Notes under the pieces: model-generated | The model's input: the letters and a program-made list of their open reading frames with translations, nothing else | Database searches by the model: none | What the model was told of the DNA's origin: nothing | NCBI RefSeq assembly: GCF_046297875.1 | Contig: NZ_JBKBHD010000001.1 | Span: 1,240,001-1,304,000 of the forward strand | Origin: Parvibaculum sp046297875 | GTDB lineage: Bacteria > Pseudomonadota > Alphaproteobacteria > Parvibaculales > Parvibaculaceae | Direction: 5' to 3' | DNA length: 64,000 bases | Shown here: positions 8,657-17,035 of the stretch, piece by piece | Position numbering within the stretch: the stretch's first letter is position 1 | Layout of the letters: every line of letters begins with the position of its first letter | Made by a program: the position numbers and the translations under genes

Positions 8657-9247
8657 TCAGCGCGTCGCGCCGGGCACCCATTTGACGTCGCCGGGGCCTT
8701 TTCCATCCTCACCGAGATTGGCATGGCGGGCCGCGACGAACAGGAAATCCGAGAGGCGGTTCAGATAACACAAGCCAGCCTCGTTCACCATCTCATGGGG
8801 GCTTTCCATCAGCGCCGTCACGAGCCTTTCCGCCCGGCGGCAAGTGGTGCGGGCAAGATGGAGGTGGGCGGCGGCCGGGCTGCCGCCCGGCAGGATGAAG
8901 GAATTGAGCGGCAGGAGCGCCTCGTTCATCTCGTCGATTTCCGCCTCGAGGCGGGTCACCTGGCTGTCCAGAATCCGCAAGGGTTCGTAACCGAGTTCCT
9001 CGTCCTTCGCAGGCGTTGCCAGATCGGCGCCGAGATCGAAAAGCTCGTTCTGGATGCGCGAGAGCATGGCATCGAGCTTTGGCAGGGTGGCGGTGTGAAG
9101 GCGCGCCATGCCGATCACGGAATTAGTCTCGTCCACCGTGCCATAGCATGCGATGCGGAGCGCATGTTTCGGCACGCGCTCGCCCGTTGCAAGGGCTGTC
9201 GTGCCCTTGTCGCCGCTCCTTGTGTAGATCTTGTTGAGCGTGACCAT
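8657..9247 (-). CDS. PduO-type cob(I)alamin adenosyltransferase
   Basis: Transfers the adenosyl group of ATP to cob(I)alamin, making adenosylcobalamin. The 196-residue protein has the ATP-binding motif TRSGDKGTTAL (residues 9-19), the central helix motif YGTVDETNSVIG and the C-terminal CRRAERLV and YLNRLSDFLFV signatures of the PduO family. Adenosylcobalamin is the cofactor of ethylmalonyl-CoA mutase, encoded 12 kb away, and of methylmalonyl-CoA mutase. In many alphaproteobacteria this gene stands directly next to etfBA, as here, and next to a HIG1 protein, which here has been separated from it. Confidence 0.95.
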   Translation of the reverse strand: MVTLNKIYTRSGDKGTTALATGERVPKHALRIACYGTVDETNSVIGMARLHTATLPKLDAMLSRIQNELFDLGADLATPAKDEELGYEPLRILDSQVTRLEAEIDEMNEALLPLNSFILPGGSPAAAHLHLARTTCRRAERLVTALMESPHEMVNEAGLCYLNRLSDFLFVAARHANLGEDGKGPGDVKWVPGATR

Positions 9248-9256
9248 CTTGTCCGG

Positions 9257-9778
9257 TCAGGGTTTGGCAAAGGGCAACATGCGCTTCAGCACATTGTCCT
9301 TGAGAATGAAGTGATGATAGAGCGCCGCCAGAATATGCACGGCCACGAGAGCCGTCAGGATCCAGGCGTTGATGCCATGTAATGTGTGGCCGATCTCGTT
9401 GATCGTGTCGTTCTGTGCGATCTTCAGGGGAATGACATGGAAGGCGACCGGGTCGCGCTTCGATGTCGTCACCATCATCAGGCCGAAGATGGGCTGCAGC
9501 GTCACGCTTGCATAAAGGCTGTGATGAACAGCCTTGGCCGCAATTTCCTGCCAGCGCGGCATGGCGGGATAGGCAGGCCGGGGCGAACGGCCCTTCGTCG
9601 CGAGCCAGATTACCATGAGCGTGAGGACGATGAGGCCGAAGCCAAAATGCATCGTCGCCGTTTCGCGGCTGATATTGAAGCCGCCATAGATCATGAGAAG
9701 GACAAGCACGGCAATCGCCCAATGCAGGCTTTTCATCGACGTGCTGAAGCTCGAATTGAGCGAGGCAGTGTCTTTCAT
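9257..9778 (-). CDS. cytochrome b561 family membrane protein
   Basis: A 173-residue integral membrane protein with four hydrophobic helices. Candidate haem ligands are the histidines in SLHWAIAVLV (helix 1), AVHHSLYASV (helix 3) and AVHILAALYHHF (helix 4), the pattern of bacterial cytochrome b561 (YodB/CybB type). It probably moves electrons between the quinone pool and a periplasmic acceptor such as superoxide. It lies 9 bases upstream of the adenosyltransferase and 66 bases downstream of the dehalogenase on the same strand. The physiological partner is unknown. Confidence 0.88.
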   Translation of the reverse strand: MKDTASLNSSFSTSMKSLHWAIAVLVLLMIYGGFNISRETATMHFGFGLIVLTLMVIWLATKGRSPRPAYPAMPRWQEIAAKAVHHSLYASVTLQPIFGLMMVTTSKRDPVAFHVIPLKIAQNDTINEIGHTLHGINAWILTALVAVHILAALYHHFILKDNVLKRMLPFAKP

Positions 9779-9844
9779 GGCTCGGGCTCCCCTGGCTCGA
9801 AGTGGTCAGCGAGAATCGCCCGTTCCGCGCCGCGGATCAAGCGT

Positions 9845-10741
9845 TCATGGTTTCTTCCAGCCCTTGCGCCATGCTGCGATCGCCTCGCCGATCTCATGCG
9901 GGCTGTCTTCCTGCAGGAAATGGCTTCCCTTCACGGTCACTTCGGTCTGATTTTTCCAGCTCCGGCAGAATTCTCGCTGTGCGCCGATGAGGATCGCGCC
10001 CGGCTTGGCATTCACAAAGAGTTTTGGCAACTCGTTATGCGCCATCCATTGCGCGTAGTCGCCGACAAGTTCGACGACGTCCGCCGGTTCGCCGCCCAGG
10101 GGTATCTGGCGAGGCCATGAAAGCGTCGGGCGGCGGCTCTCGCCTTCCTCCACGAAGGGGCGGCGATAGACAGACATTTCCGCATCGGTGAGTTTCCTCA
10201 GGATTGAGCCCGGCAGAACAGCCTCGATGAAGAGGTTCTTCTTCAGGATCATCTCCTCGCCTGCATCCGAGCGGAAACCTTCGAAGATGCGGCGCGCATC
10301 CTGGTTCCATTCGTCCCATTCGAGCGGGCGCACGATGCCTTCCATATAGGCGATGCCTTCGACCGCGCCGCGATGCCGGTTCGCCCAGTCGAAGCCGAGC
10401 GCCGAGCCCCAGTCGTGAATGACGAGCGTTACATTCCGTTCGATGCCGAGCGCTTCCAGAAAGGCATCGAGGAAGCGGCGATGCTCGCGGAAGGTGTAAC
10501 GTTCGGGGCCGGAGGGTTCGAGCTTTTCGCTGTCGCCCATGCCGATGAGATCGGGCGCGATGCAGCGGCCCTGACCTGCCAGATGCGGCATGATATTGCG
10601 CCAGAGATAGGATGACGTCGGATTGCCGTGAAGGAAGACGATCGGATCGCCTTCGCCCATTTCGCAATAGGCCATGTGACGGCCCGAAATGGTGAGCCGT
10701 TTCTTCGGCAGTTCAGCCGCCGAGATTTCCCTGCCAGACAT
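9845..10741 (-). CDS. haloalkane dehalogenase (HLD-II, DhaA/LinB type)
   Basis: Alpha/beta hydrolase that hydrolyses carbon-halogen bonds of haloalkanes to alcohol plus halide. The 298 residues match LinB in length and carry the complete catalytic pentad of subfamily HLD-II: nucleophile D110, halide-binding W111 and N40 (in HGNPTSSYLW), acid E134 (in AYMEGIV) and base H274 (in KGSHFLQEDSP). The lid domain lies between residues 140 and 225. No signal peptide, so cytosolic. It sits between the HIG1-type gene and cytochrome b561 inside an otherwise conserved alphaproteobacterial neighbourhood. Substrate range cannot be read from sequence. Confidence 0.92.
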   Translation of the reverse strand: MSGREISAAELPKKRLTISGRHMAYCEMGEGDPIVFLHGNPTSSYLWRNIMPHLAGQGRCIAPDLIGMGDSEKLEPSGPERYTFREHRRFLDAFLEALGIERNVTLVIHDWGSALGFDWANRHRGAVEGIAYMEGIVRPLEWDEWNQDARRIFEGFRSDAGEEMILKKNLFIEAVLPGSILRKLTDAEMSVYRRPFVEEGESRRPTLSWPRQIPLGGEPADVVELVGDYAQWMAHNELPKLFVNAKPGAILIGAQREFCRSWKNQTEVTVKGSHFLQEDSPHEIGEAIAAWRKGWKKP

Positions 10742-10774
10742 GGGCGCCGCCTCCTCTCGTCAGATCGGGGCCGC

Positions 10775-10966
10775 TCAGCGCGATGCGAAATAAAGCCCCG
10801 TCATGATGATCACCAGCGCGAGGAACTGCAGCCCCACGCGCCAGCGCATCAGGGTTTGCGAACGGTTCGCCGATCCGCCGCGCATCATGTTCAAAAGGCC
10901 CAGTATCAACACGATCAGCACGGCGATCAGTGCGATGGGGCTCAGCCAGGCGAATAGTTCCGTCAT
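10775..10966 (-). CDS. twin-transmembrane HIG1-domain protein
   Basis: A 63-residue protein made almost entirely of two transmembrane helices (about residues 8-26 and 43-60) joined by a short basic loop GGSANRSQTLMRWRVG. This is the HIG1 (hypoxia-induced protein) pattern, PF04588, found in mitochondria as respiratory supercomplex factors and in alphaproteobacteria as small orphan proteins. The start at 10966 is four bases after the mcd stop codon, implying co-transcription with mcd. A role in the respiratory chain is inferred from the mitochondrial homologues only. Confidence 0.8.
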   Translation of the reverse strand: MTELFAWLSPIALIAVLIVLILGLLNMMRGGSANRSQTLMRWRVGLQFLALVIIMTGLYFASR

Positions 10967-10970
10967 GATA

Positions 10971-12671
10971 TCAGTTACCGCCTTCGAGCAGGCGGCGGGC
11001 GATGACCTGCGCCTGAATTTCCGCCGCGCCTTCGAAAATATTGAGAATGCGCGCATCGCAAAGCACGCGGCTCACCGGATATTCGAGCGCGAAGCCGTTG
11101 CCGCCATGAATCTGCAGCGCATTGTCCGCTGCCGCCCAGGCAACGCGCGCGGCGAGCAGTTTTGCCATGCCGGCCTCGAGGTCGCAACGTCTGCCGCCGT
11201 CCTTCTCGCGCGCGGCGAAATAGGTGAGCTGACGCGCCACCATGATCTCGGCCGCCATCATGACGAGTTTTCCGAAAACGCGGGGGAAGCTGAAGATCGG
11301 TTTGCCGAACTGGATACGCTCCTGCGCATAGCGAAGGCCGAGCTCGAGCGCGGATTGCGCCACGCCGACGGCGCGGGCGGCTGTCTGGATGCGCGCGCTT
11401 TCGAAGGTCTGCATGAGCTGCTTGAAGCCCTGACCCTCCTCGCCGCCGAGCAGGTTTTCTGCCTTCACCTCGAAATTGTCGAAGCCGATCTCGAATTCCT
11501 TCATACCGCGATAGCCGAGCACCTCGATCTCGCCACCCGTTATGCCGTCCGCCGGGAAGGGATTGGCATCGTCGCCGCGCGGCTTTTCCGCCAGCAGCAT
11601 GGAAAGGCCCTTGTAGCCGGGCTCGTCATTGGTGCGGCAGAGAAGCGTCATTACATCGGCGCGGGCGGCATGGGTGATCCAGGTCTTGTTGCCTGTCACC
11701 TTGTAAACGTCGCCCTCGCGGCGGCCGCGCGTCTTGAGGCTCGCAAGATCGGAGCCCGTGTTCGGCTCGGTGAAGACGGCAGTCGGCAGCACTTCGCCGC
11801 TGGCGATCTTCGGCAGCCACTTGTCCTTCTGTTCCTTCGTGCCGCCACCGAGAATGAGTTCGGCCGCGATTTCCGATCGTGTGCCGAGCGAGCCGACACC
11901 GATATAGCCGCGGCTCAATTCCTCGGAGACGACGCACATGGATTCCTTGCCGAGACCGAGGCCGCCGAATTCTTCGGGGATCGTCAGGCCGAAGACGCCA
12001 AGTTCGGCCATCTGCTTCACCACCGGCATCGGAATATAGTCGTCCTTCAGATGCCACTCATGGGCATGAGGCATGACTTTCGCATCGGCGAATTTGCGCA
12101 TCTGGTCGCGGATCGCGTCATAGGTTTCCTCAAGGCCGGTGTCGCCGAAAGTGGCGGCGCCGGTATTGGCGGCAATGAGTTCGGCGAGCCTTGCGCGCAC
12201 ATCTGCCGTGTTGCCTTTGGCGGCGAGTTTCTTCACGGCATCCGTCTCGAAGGCGGCGATGTCGGCATCGGTCAGACCGAGATCGCGCTGGCGCACGGTC
12301 TCGCCCTGGCTCATCGGTATCCCGCCCGACATCTGGCTCAGATATTCGCCGAAAGCGGCCTGAACGATCAGCGCCTCGAACTCGCCGAACCGCTTTTCTT
12401 CCGTCATGCGATGGGCATAGGCCGAAAGCTGGCGCAGCGCTTCGACATAGGTGGCGGCCCAGGCGAGGCCATGCGCGGCGAATTGTTCCTGTTCGATCAG
12501 CGCGGCCGACACCTTGCCATCCTTGGAGACTTTCGCAAAAACGCCCGCTTTCGCCCTGGCCAGCAATGCGTTTGCGGCATCCACGGCCTTTGCCGTCAGC
12601 GGCAGCAAATCCGGCAAGAGGGTATCGGCGGGTGTCGCGGCGGTTCGTGCGGTTGCGGGCGCATGGCTCAT
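10971..12671 (-). CDS. mcd: (2S)-methylsuccinyl-CoA dehydrogenase
   Basis: Oxidises methylsuccinyl-CoA to mesaconyl-CoA in the ethylmalonyl-CoA pathway, passing electrons to ETF. At 566 residues it is about 170 longer than ordinary acyl-CoA dehydrogenases; the extra N-terminal domain (DLLPLTAKAVDAANALLARA...AYAHRMTEEKRFGEFE) is the mark of the Mcd family. The dehydrogenase domain follows, with IPEEFGGLGLG, TEPNTGSDLASLKTR, WITHAARAD and the catalytic glutamate region ILNIFEGAAEIQ near the C terminus. ccr and ecm of the same pathway are within 11 kb, and etfBA is downstream on the same strand, which supports the assignment. Confidence 0.93.
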   Translation of the reverse strand: MSHAPATARTAATPADTLLPDLLPLTAKAVDAANALLARAKAGVFAKVSKDGKVSAALIEQEQFAAHGLAWAATYVEALRQLSAYAHRMTEEKRFGEFEALIVQAAFGEYLSQMSGGIPMSQGETVRQRDLGLTDADIAAFETDAVKKLAAKGNTADVRARLAELIAANTGAATFGDTGLEETYDAIRDQMRKFADAKVMPHAHEWHLKDDYIPMPVVKQMAELGVFGLTIPEEFGGLGLGKESMCVVSEELSRGYIGVGSLGTRSEIAAELILGGGTKEQKDKWLPKIASGEVLPTAVFTEPNTGSDLASLKTRGRREGDVYKVTGNKTWITHAARADVMTLLCRTNDEPGYKGLSMLLAEKPRGDDANPFPADGITGGEIEVLGYRGMKEFEIGFDNFEVKAENLLGGEEGQGFKQLMQTFESARIQTAARAVGVAQSALELGLRYAQERIQFGKPIFSFPRVFGKLVMMAAEIMVARQLTYFAAREKDGGRRCDLEAGMAKLLAARVAWAAADNALQIHGGNGFALEYPVSRVLCDARILNIFEGAAEIQAQVIARRLLEGGN

Positions 12672-12796
12672 GGATCGGACTCGCTTCTCGGGACTGGCAG
12701 GGAAGATGGCTTTTGCTCAGGGAATGGCAAGCCCCTCATAATGCCTATATATCTCGAACCCCCGGCTCCGGCCAGCGGGCAGGGGCGATTCGCAAG

Positions 12797-14296
12797 ATGG
12801 TGACGGGGGCATTCATGGACGGAACCGGCGTAAAGGCCAAGGAGGCCGCCGACAGCACCAAGGTCGTGGGGCTGGTGATCGGCGCGCTGCTTGTGGCGCT
12901 CGCCGTTCTCATGGCCGTGCCCGTGCTGGCCGAGGTGGTCGCCCAGAGTGGCGACTGGGAGGCCTTTCTCTTTTCCTCCGTCATTACCGGCTTTGTCGGC
13001 GGCGCGCTGATGCTTGCCAACCAGACCGACAATCGCGACCTCACGCACCGGGCGACATTTCTGGTGACCTCGCTCGGCTGGCTGTCCGTCGCCGCTTTCT
13101 CAGGACTTCCTTTCGTCTTTTCGCAAGTAGACATGAACTATACCGACGCCTTTTTCGAGGCGATGTCGGGTGTCACGACGACCGGCGCAACCGTGATGAC
13201 CGGGCTCGACCGGGTGCCGCCCGGCCTGCTGTTGTGGCGTTCGCTGCTTCAGTGGATCGGCGGCATCGGCATCATCGTGACGGCGGTGGCGATTCTGCCT
13301 TTCCTGCGCGTCGGCGGCATGCAGCTTTTCCGCACGGAAAGCACGGACAAGACCGAAAAGGTGCTGCCGCGGCCGGGGCAGATCGCGGTTGCGATCGGCG
13401 AAGTCTATCTGCTGCTGACCCTGCTCTGCGCGCTTGCCTATATCGTCGGTGGCATGACGCCCTTCGACGCGATGAACCACGCCATGACGACTGTGGCGAC
13501 CGCAGGTTTTTCCACGCATGACGCTTCGTTCGGCTATTTCGACAATCCCTTCATTCACTGGACTGCTGTAATCTTCATGATTTCTGGCGCAGTCCCGCTC
13601 GCACTCTATGTGCAAACGCTGCGCGGTGTCGGCGAGACGCTCTGGGACGATCCGCAGGTGCGCGGTTTCATTTCGCTGCTCGTGGGCGTTTCCATCGTCA
13701 TGGCTCTCTGGCTTGCGGCACGCGGCGACTACGGTTTCTTCGAGGCGCTGACGCTCACGGCTTTCAACGTGACCTCCATCGTCACGACGACGGGCTTTGC
13801 GAGCACCGACTACACGCTCTGGGGGCCGTTTGCGATCATGGCCTTCTTCATTCTCATGTTCATCGGCGGCTGCACGGGTTCGACGTCGGGCGGCATGAAG
13901 ATATTTCGCCTGCAGATCCTCGCGATCCTGTTTCGTACGCAGGTGCGCCAGACGCTTTATCCGCATGTGGCACAGACAATTCGCTATGGCGAACGCACGG
14001 TGAGCCGCGAAATCGTGTTCTCGGTTGCTTTGTTCGTGTTCGTCTACCTCGCCTCTATGCTTGTCGTTGCGCTGGCGCTTGCTGCATTCGGCCTCGATCT
14101 CGTGACCGCGCTTTCCTCCGCCGTGACCGCCATCGCGAATGTCGGCCCCGGCCTTGGCCACCAGGTCGGCCCGGCAGGCAATTTTGCGGGCCTTCCCGAC
14201 GGTCCGAAGCTCATCATGGCTTTCGCCATGCTGCTCGGCCGGCTCGAGCTCCTCACCGTCCTCGTCATGTTCTCGAAGGATTACTGGGCGCGGTGA
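12797..14296 (+). CDS. trkH: Trk-type potassium uptake membrane subunit
   Basis: Potassium channel/transporter subunit in the inner membrane that works with the cytosolic NAD-binding TrkA. About 499 residues and ten or more hydrophobic segments. The four selectivity-loop repeats of the Ktr/Trk family are visible: SGVTTTGATVM, TTVATAGFSTHD, TSIVTTTGFAS and ITAIANVGPGLG-like (AVTAIANVGPG). GGCTGSTSGGMK is the conserved intramembrane-loop motif. An in-frame ATG at 12815 is an alternative start with a GGGGG stretch just upstream. Divergent from mcd across about 125 bases. No trkA is in the window. Confidence 0.93.
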   Translation: MVTGAFMDGTGVKAKEAADSTKVVGLVIGALLVALAVLMAVPVLAEVVAQSGDWEAFLFSSVITGFVGGALMLANQTDNRDLTHRATFLVTSLGWLSVAAFSGLPFVFSQVDMNYTDAFFEAMSGVTTTGATVMTGLDRVPPGLLLWRSLLQWIGGIGIIVTAVAILPFLRVGGMQLFRTESTDKTEKVLPRPGQIAVAIGEVYLLLTLLCALAYIVGGMTPFDAMNHAMTTVATAGFSTHDASFGYFDNPFIHWTAVIFMISGAVPLALYVQTLRGVGETLWDDPQVRGFISLLVGVSIVMALWLAARGDYGFFEALTLTAFNVTSIVTTTGFASTDYTLWGPFAIMAFFILMFIGGCTGSTSGGMKIFRLQILAILFRTQVRQTLYPHVAQTIRYGERTVSREIVFSVALFVFVYLASMLVVALALAAFGLDLVTALSSAVTAIANVGPGLGHQVGPAGNFAGLPDGPKLIMAFAMLLGRLELLTVLVMFSKDYWAR

Positions 14297-14308
14297 TCTG
14301 CCCCAAAA

Positions 14309-14337
14309 GAAAAAGGCCGGTATTTTTCCGGCCTTTC
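14309..14337. terminator. shared terminator between trkH and ccr
   Basis: Arms AAAGGCCGG (14312-14320) and CCGGCCTTT (14328-14336) with a 7-base loop, in the 64-base gap between the convergent trkH and ccr genes. On the minus strand the stem is followed by TTCTTTT, so it acts best as the ccr terminator; on the plus strand it can also serve trkH. Confidence 0.8.
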
Positions 14338-14360
14338 GTCTTCAGTATGTTGTGACAGCC

Positions 14361-15626
14361 TCACGTCGCCTTGTTGCCGGCCTCGATCGCGTCTTCCACG
14401 GTGCGCAGGCCAGGCCTCGCGGCGGAGACGAGGACCGCCATGTTGCCGGGCAGGTGTTCGTTCTTCCACATCTTGGTGTGGGCGAGCGGAATGTCGTTCC
14501 AGGACATCACTTCCGACATGCAGGGGTCGATGCGCCGCTCGATGACAAGCTGGTTTGCTTCCGACGCCTGCTTCAGATGCGCGAAATGAGATCCCTGAAT
14601 GCGCTTCTGCCGCATCCAGACGAAACGCGCGTCGAAGGTGAGGTTGAAGCCCGTCGTGCCAGCGCAGAAGACAACCATGCCACCGCGCTTTGCCACCATG
14701 CAGGAAACGGGGAAGGTCGACTCGCCGGGGTGTTCGAAAACGATATCGGGGTCGATGCCTTTGCCGGTGATGTCCCAGATCGCCTTGCCGAATTTCCGCG
14801 CCTCTTTCATGAAGTCGTTGAACTCGGGAGAATTCACCTTGGGCAATTGGCCCCAGCAGTTGAAATTCTTGCGGTTGATGACGCCTTTCGCGCCCATCGA
14901 CATGACGAAATCATGCTTGGAATCATCGGAGATGACGCCGATTGCATGGGCGCCCGCCGTTGCGCAGAGCTGCACGGCGAAAGAGCCGAGACCGCCGCTC
15001 GCGCCCCAGACAAGAACATTCTGTCCTGGCGAGAGAATATGCGGTGCGTGGCCGAAGAGCATCCGGTATGCGGTGGCGAGCGTCAGCGTGTAGCAGGCGC
15101 TTTCTTCCCAGGTCAGATGCTTCGGGCGCGGCATGAGCTGCTGCGACTGCACGCGGCAGAATTGCGCGAAGGAGCCGTCGGGCGTTTCGTAACCCCAGAT
15201 GCGCTGGGTGGGCGAGAACATCGGGTCGCCGCCGTTGCATTCCTCGTCGTCGCCATCATCCTGGTTGCAATGGATGACGACCTCGTCGCCCACCTTCCAC
15301 CGCTTCACCTTGGCGCCGACAGCATAGACGATGCCGGACGCGTCCGAACCCGCGATGTGATAGGGCTTGTCGTGAACATCGAAGACGGAGATCGGCGTGC
15401 CGAGGCCTGCCCAGACGCCGTTGTAGTTGATGCCGGCCGCCATCACGAGGACGAGCACCTCGTTCGAGTCGATCTCCCATATAGGCAGGACTTCGACCTG
15501 CATCGATTGCTGCGGCGGGCCCTGGCGATCGCGTCTGATTGCCCAGGCATACATTTTTTCCGGCACATGGCCGAGCGGGGGAATCTCGCCGATTTCGTAG
15601 AGATCCTTCTTTTCCATCTGCGCCAT
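14361..15626 (-). CDS. ccr: crotonyl-CoA carboxylase/reductase
   Basis: Reductive carboxylation of crotonyl-CoA with NADPH and CO2 to ethylmalonyl-CoA, the signature step of the ethylmalonyl-CoA pathway. The 421-residue MDR-superfamily protein begins with the Ccr-typical KDLYEIGEIPPLGHVPEKMY, contains AAGINYNGVWAGLGTP, the cofactor motif VWGASGGLGSFAVQL and the C-terminal region GGMVVFCAGTTGFNLTFDARFVWMRQKRIQGSHFAH, all typical of true carboxylases rather than plain reductases. Start at 15626; an internal ATG nine bases later is possible. Divergent from the diiron-protein gene across 228 bases that carry repeats of TTGCGG. Confidence 0.97.
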   Translation of the reverse strand: MAQMEKKDLYEIGEIPPLGHVPEKMYAWAIRRDRQGPPQQSMQVEVLPIWEIDSNEVLVLVMAAGINYNGVWAGLGTPISVFDVHDKPYHIAGSDASGIVYAVGAKVKRWKVGDEVVIHCNQDDGDDEECNGGDPMFSPTQRIWGYETPDGSFAQFCRVQSQQLMPRPKHLTWEESACYTLTLATAYRMLFGHAPHILSPGQNVLVWGASGGLGSFAVQLCATAGAHAIGVISDDSKHDFVMSMGAKGVINRKNFNCWGQLPKVNSPEFNDFMKEARKFGKAIWDITGKGIDPDIVFEHPGESTFPVSCMVAKRGGMVVFCAGTTGFNLTFDARFVWMRQKRIQGSHFAHLKQASEANQLVIERRIDPCMSEVMSWNDIPLAHTKMWKNEHLPGNMAVLVSAARPGLRTVEDAIEAGNKAT

Positions 15627-15806
15627 CGGAGATACCTCGCTCGCCTTCCACTTCGCGGCCTTTGACCGCCATTTTTCCAGCCCTTGGCCGTGCTGGGCGG
15701 ATCATTGGCATTTGACGTTGCGGAAGCAAGAATATTTTGCGGTGCAGCATGACCCGGCTTGTCGCATGCCCCGGTTCCCCCGATTTTGACGTAGCGTAAG
15801 GCAAGA

Positions 15807-15827
15807 GTGCGGAGCTATGCTCCGTAC
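15807..15827. promoter_or_regulatory. 21-base inverted repeat upstream of the diiron-protein gene
   Basis: Core CGGAGC-TAT-GCTCCG (15810-15824) is perfect, and the flanks GTG/TAC extend the symmetry to eight of nine pairs per arm. It ends 27 bases before the start codon, so it could be an operator over the transcription start or a hairpin in the leader RNA. It sits in the ccr/diiron divergent promoter region. Confidence 0.55.
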
Positions 15828-15854
15828 ATTGCTCGGCAGGGGAGGACAAGACCG

Positions 15855-16955
15855 ATGCAGAAGATCAAGGACATGTATGCGCTCGCGCTGGACGGCAGCC
15901 ATTGGTCGGTGCCGCAGAATTTCGATGCGATGTTCAACTGGAATTACGATCCCGAACGCACCGCGATGATGGGTCTCTATCGCAAGGGCGTCGAGATGCA
16001 GTGGGATGCGAATACGCGTCTCGACTGGAGCCAGGAGCTCGACGAGGACAATCCCGAACAATTGCCGGACGAAATGCTGCCCATCAACGGTATGGCGCAG
16101 TTCGAAAAGATGTCGCGCAAGGAAAAGGCCAAAGTGCGCAAGCATTTCCAGGCCTGGCAGCTCTCGCAATTCATGCAGGGCGAACAGGGTGCGCTGATCT
16201 GCACGGCGAAGATCGTCACGCAGGTGCCGGACATGGACTCGAAGTTCTATGCCTCGACACAGGTAATCGACGAGGCGCGGCATGTCGAAAGCTACAAGCG
16301 GCTGCTTGAAAAATTCCAGCTCGCCTATCCGATGACGAAGCCGCTGCAGGATCTGATCGAACAGACTTTGCGCGACAGCCGCTGGGACATGACTTATCTC
16401 GGGATGCAGGTGGTGATCGAGGGGCTCGCGCTCGCTTCCTTTGCGCAGATCCGCGACAACGCGCAAAATCCGCTTGCGGCCGCGGTGAACGCCTATGTGA
16501 TGCAGGATGAGAGCCGCCATGTCGCTTTCGGGCGGCTTGCATTGCGCGACTACTATCCGCAACTCAGCGACAAGGAGCGCGACGAGCGCGAGGAGTTCCT
16601 GCTCGAGGCGAGCTATCTCATGCGCGATCGCTTCGATGCGGTCGAGGTCTGGAAGAATCTCGGCCTCGATCCCGTCGCTTGCGGCGAGCACATGTATCAC
16701 TCGGGTTTCATGGCGAAGTTCCGCTCGTCGCTCTTCACGCGCATCCTGCCCATCGTGAAGGATGTCGGTCTCTGGGGTCCCCGCATCCGCAAGGGCTATG
16801 AAGAGATGGGCGTGCTTGACTTTGCCGACCAGAATGTCGACGAGCTGCAGCGTCAGGATGAGAGCATCGCGCTCGAATTCGATGCCCGCCGCCGTCACAT
16901 CGAGAGCATCGCGGCACGCGCAAGCGGCATGGGCGCAAACGCTGCCGCAGAGTAG
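15855..16955 (+). CDS. ferritin-like diiron protein of unknown substrate
   Basis: A 366-residue soluble helical protein. Two diiron half-sites are visible: E110 with E140-A-R-H143 (in VIDEARHVESY), and E189 (in VVIEGLAL) with E219-S-R-H222 (in QDESRHVAFG). The E/ExxH/E/ExxH spacing is that of diiron oxygenases and ribonucleotide reductase-like proteins. I recognise the fold but not a characterised subfamily; it could be an N-oxygenase, desaturase or hydroxylase. The start at 15855 has GGGGAGGAC upstream; an earlier in-frame start lacks one. Divergent from ccr, and followed by a bidirectional terminator. Confidence 0.8.
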   Translation: MQKIKDMYALALDGSHWSVPQNFDAMFNWNYDPERTAMMGLYRKGVEMQWDANTRLDWSQELDEDNPEQLPDEMLPINGMAQFEKMSRKEKAKVRKHFQAWQLSQFMQGEQGALICTAKIVTQVPDMDSKFYASTQVIDEARHVESYKRLLEKFQLAYPMTKPLQDLIEQTLRDSRWDMTYLGMQVVIEGLALASFAQIRDNAQNPLAAAVNAYVMQDESRHVAFGRLALRDYYPQLSDKERDEREEFLLEASYLMRDRFDAVEVWKNLGLDPVACGEHMYHSGFMAKFRSSLFTRILPIVKDVGLWGPRIRKGYEEMGVLDFADQNVDELQRQDESIALEFDARRRHIESIAARASGMGANAAAE

Positions 16956-16974
16956 GCACGAGATCCGACACGAA

Positions 16975-17012
16975 CAAAAAGCGCCGCGTGGGGCACTCCA
17001 CGCGGCGCTTTG
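16975..17012. terminator. bidirectional terminator between diiron gene and acyl-CoA dehydrogenase
   Basis: Arms AAAGCGCCGCGTGG (16978-16991) and CCACGCGGCGCTTT (16998-17011) with a 6-base loop, in the gap between two convergent genes. A run of A on the left gives a T tract on the minus strand and TTT ends the right arm, so it can terminate both genes. Confidence 0.88.
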
Positions 17013-17035
17013 CCGTTCAGTTCCATACGGGGCCG

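Noticed and set aside
10803..12803. Open frame of about 660 codons on the plus strand opposite mcd.
   Set aside because: Shadow of the mcd coding frame; no recognisable protein features.
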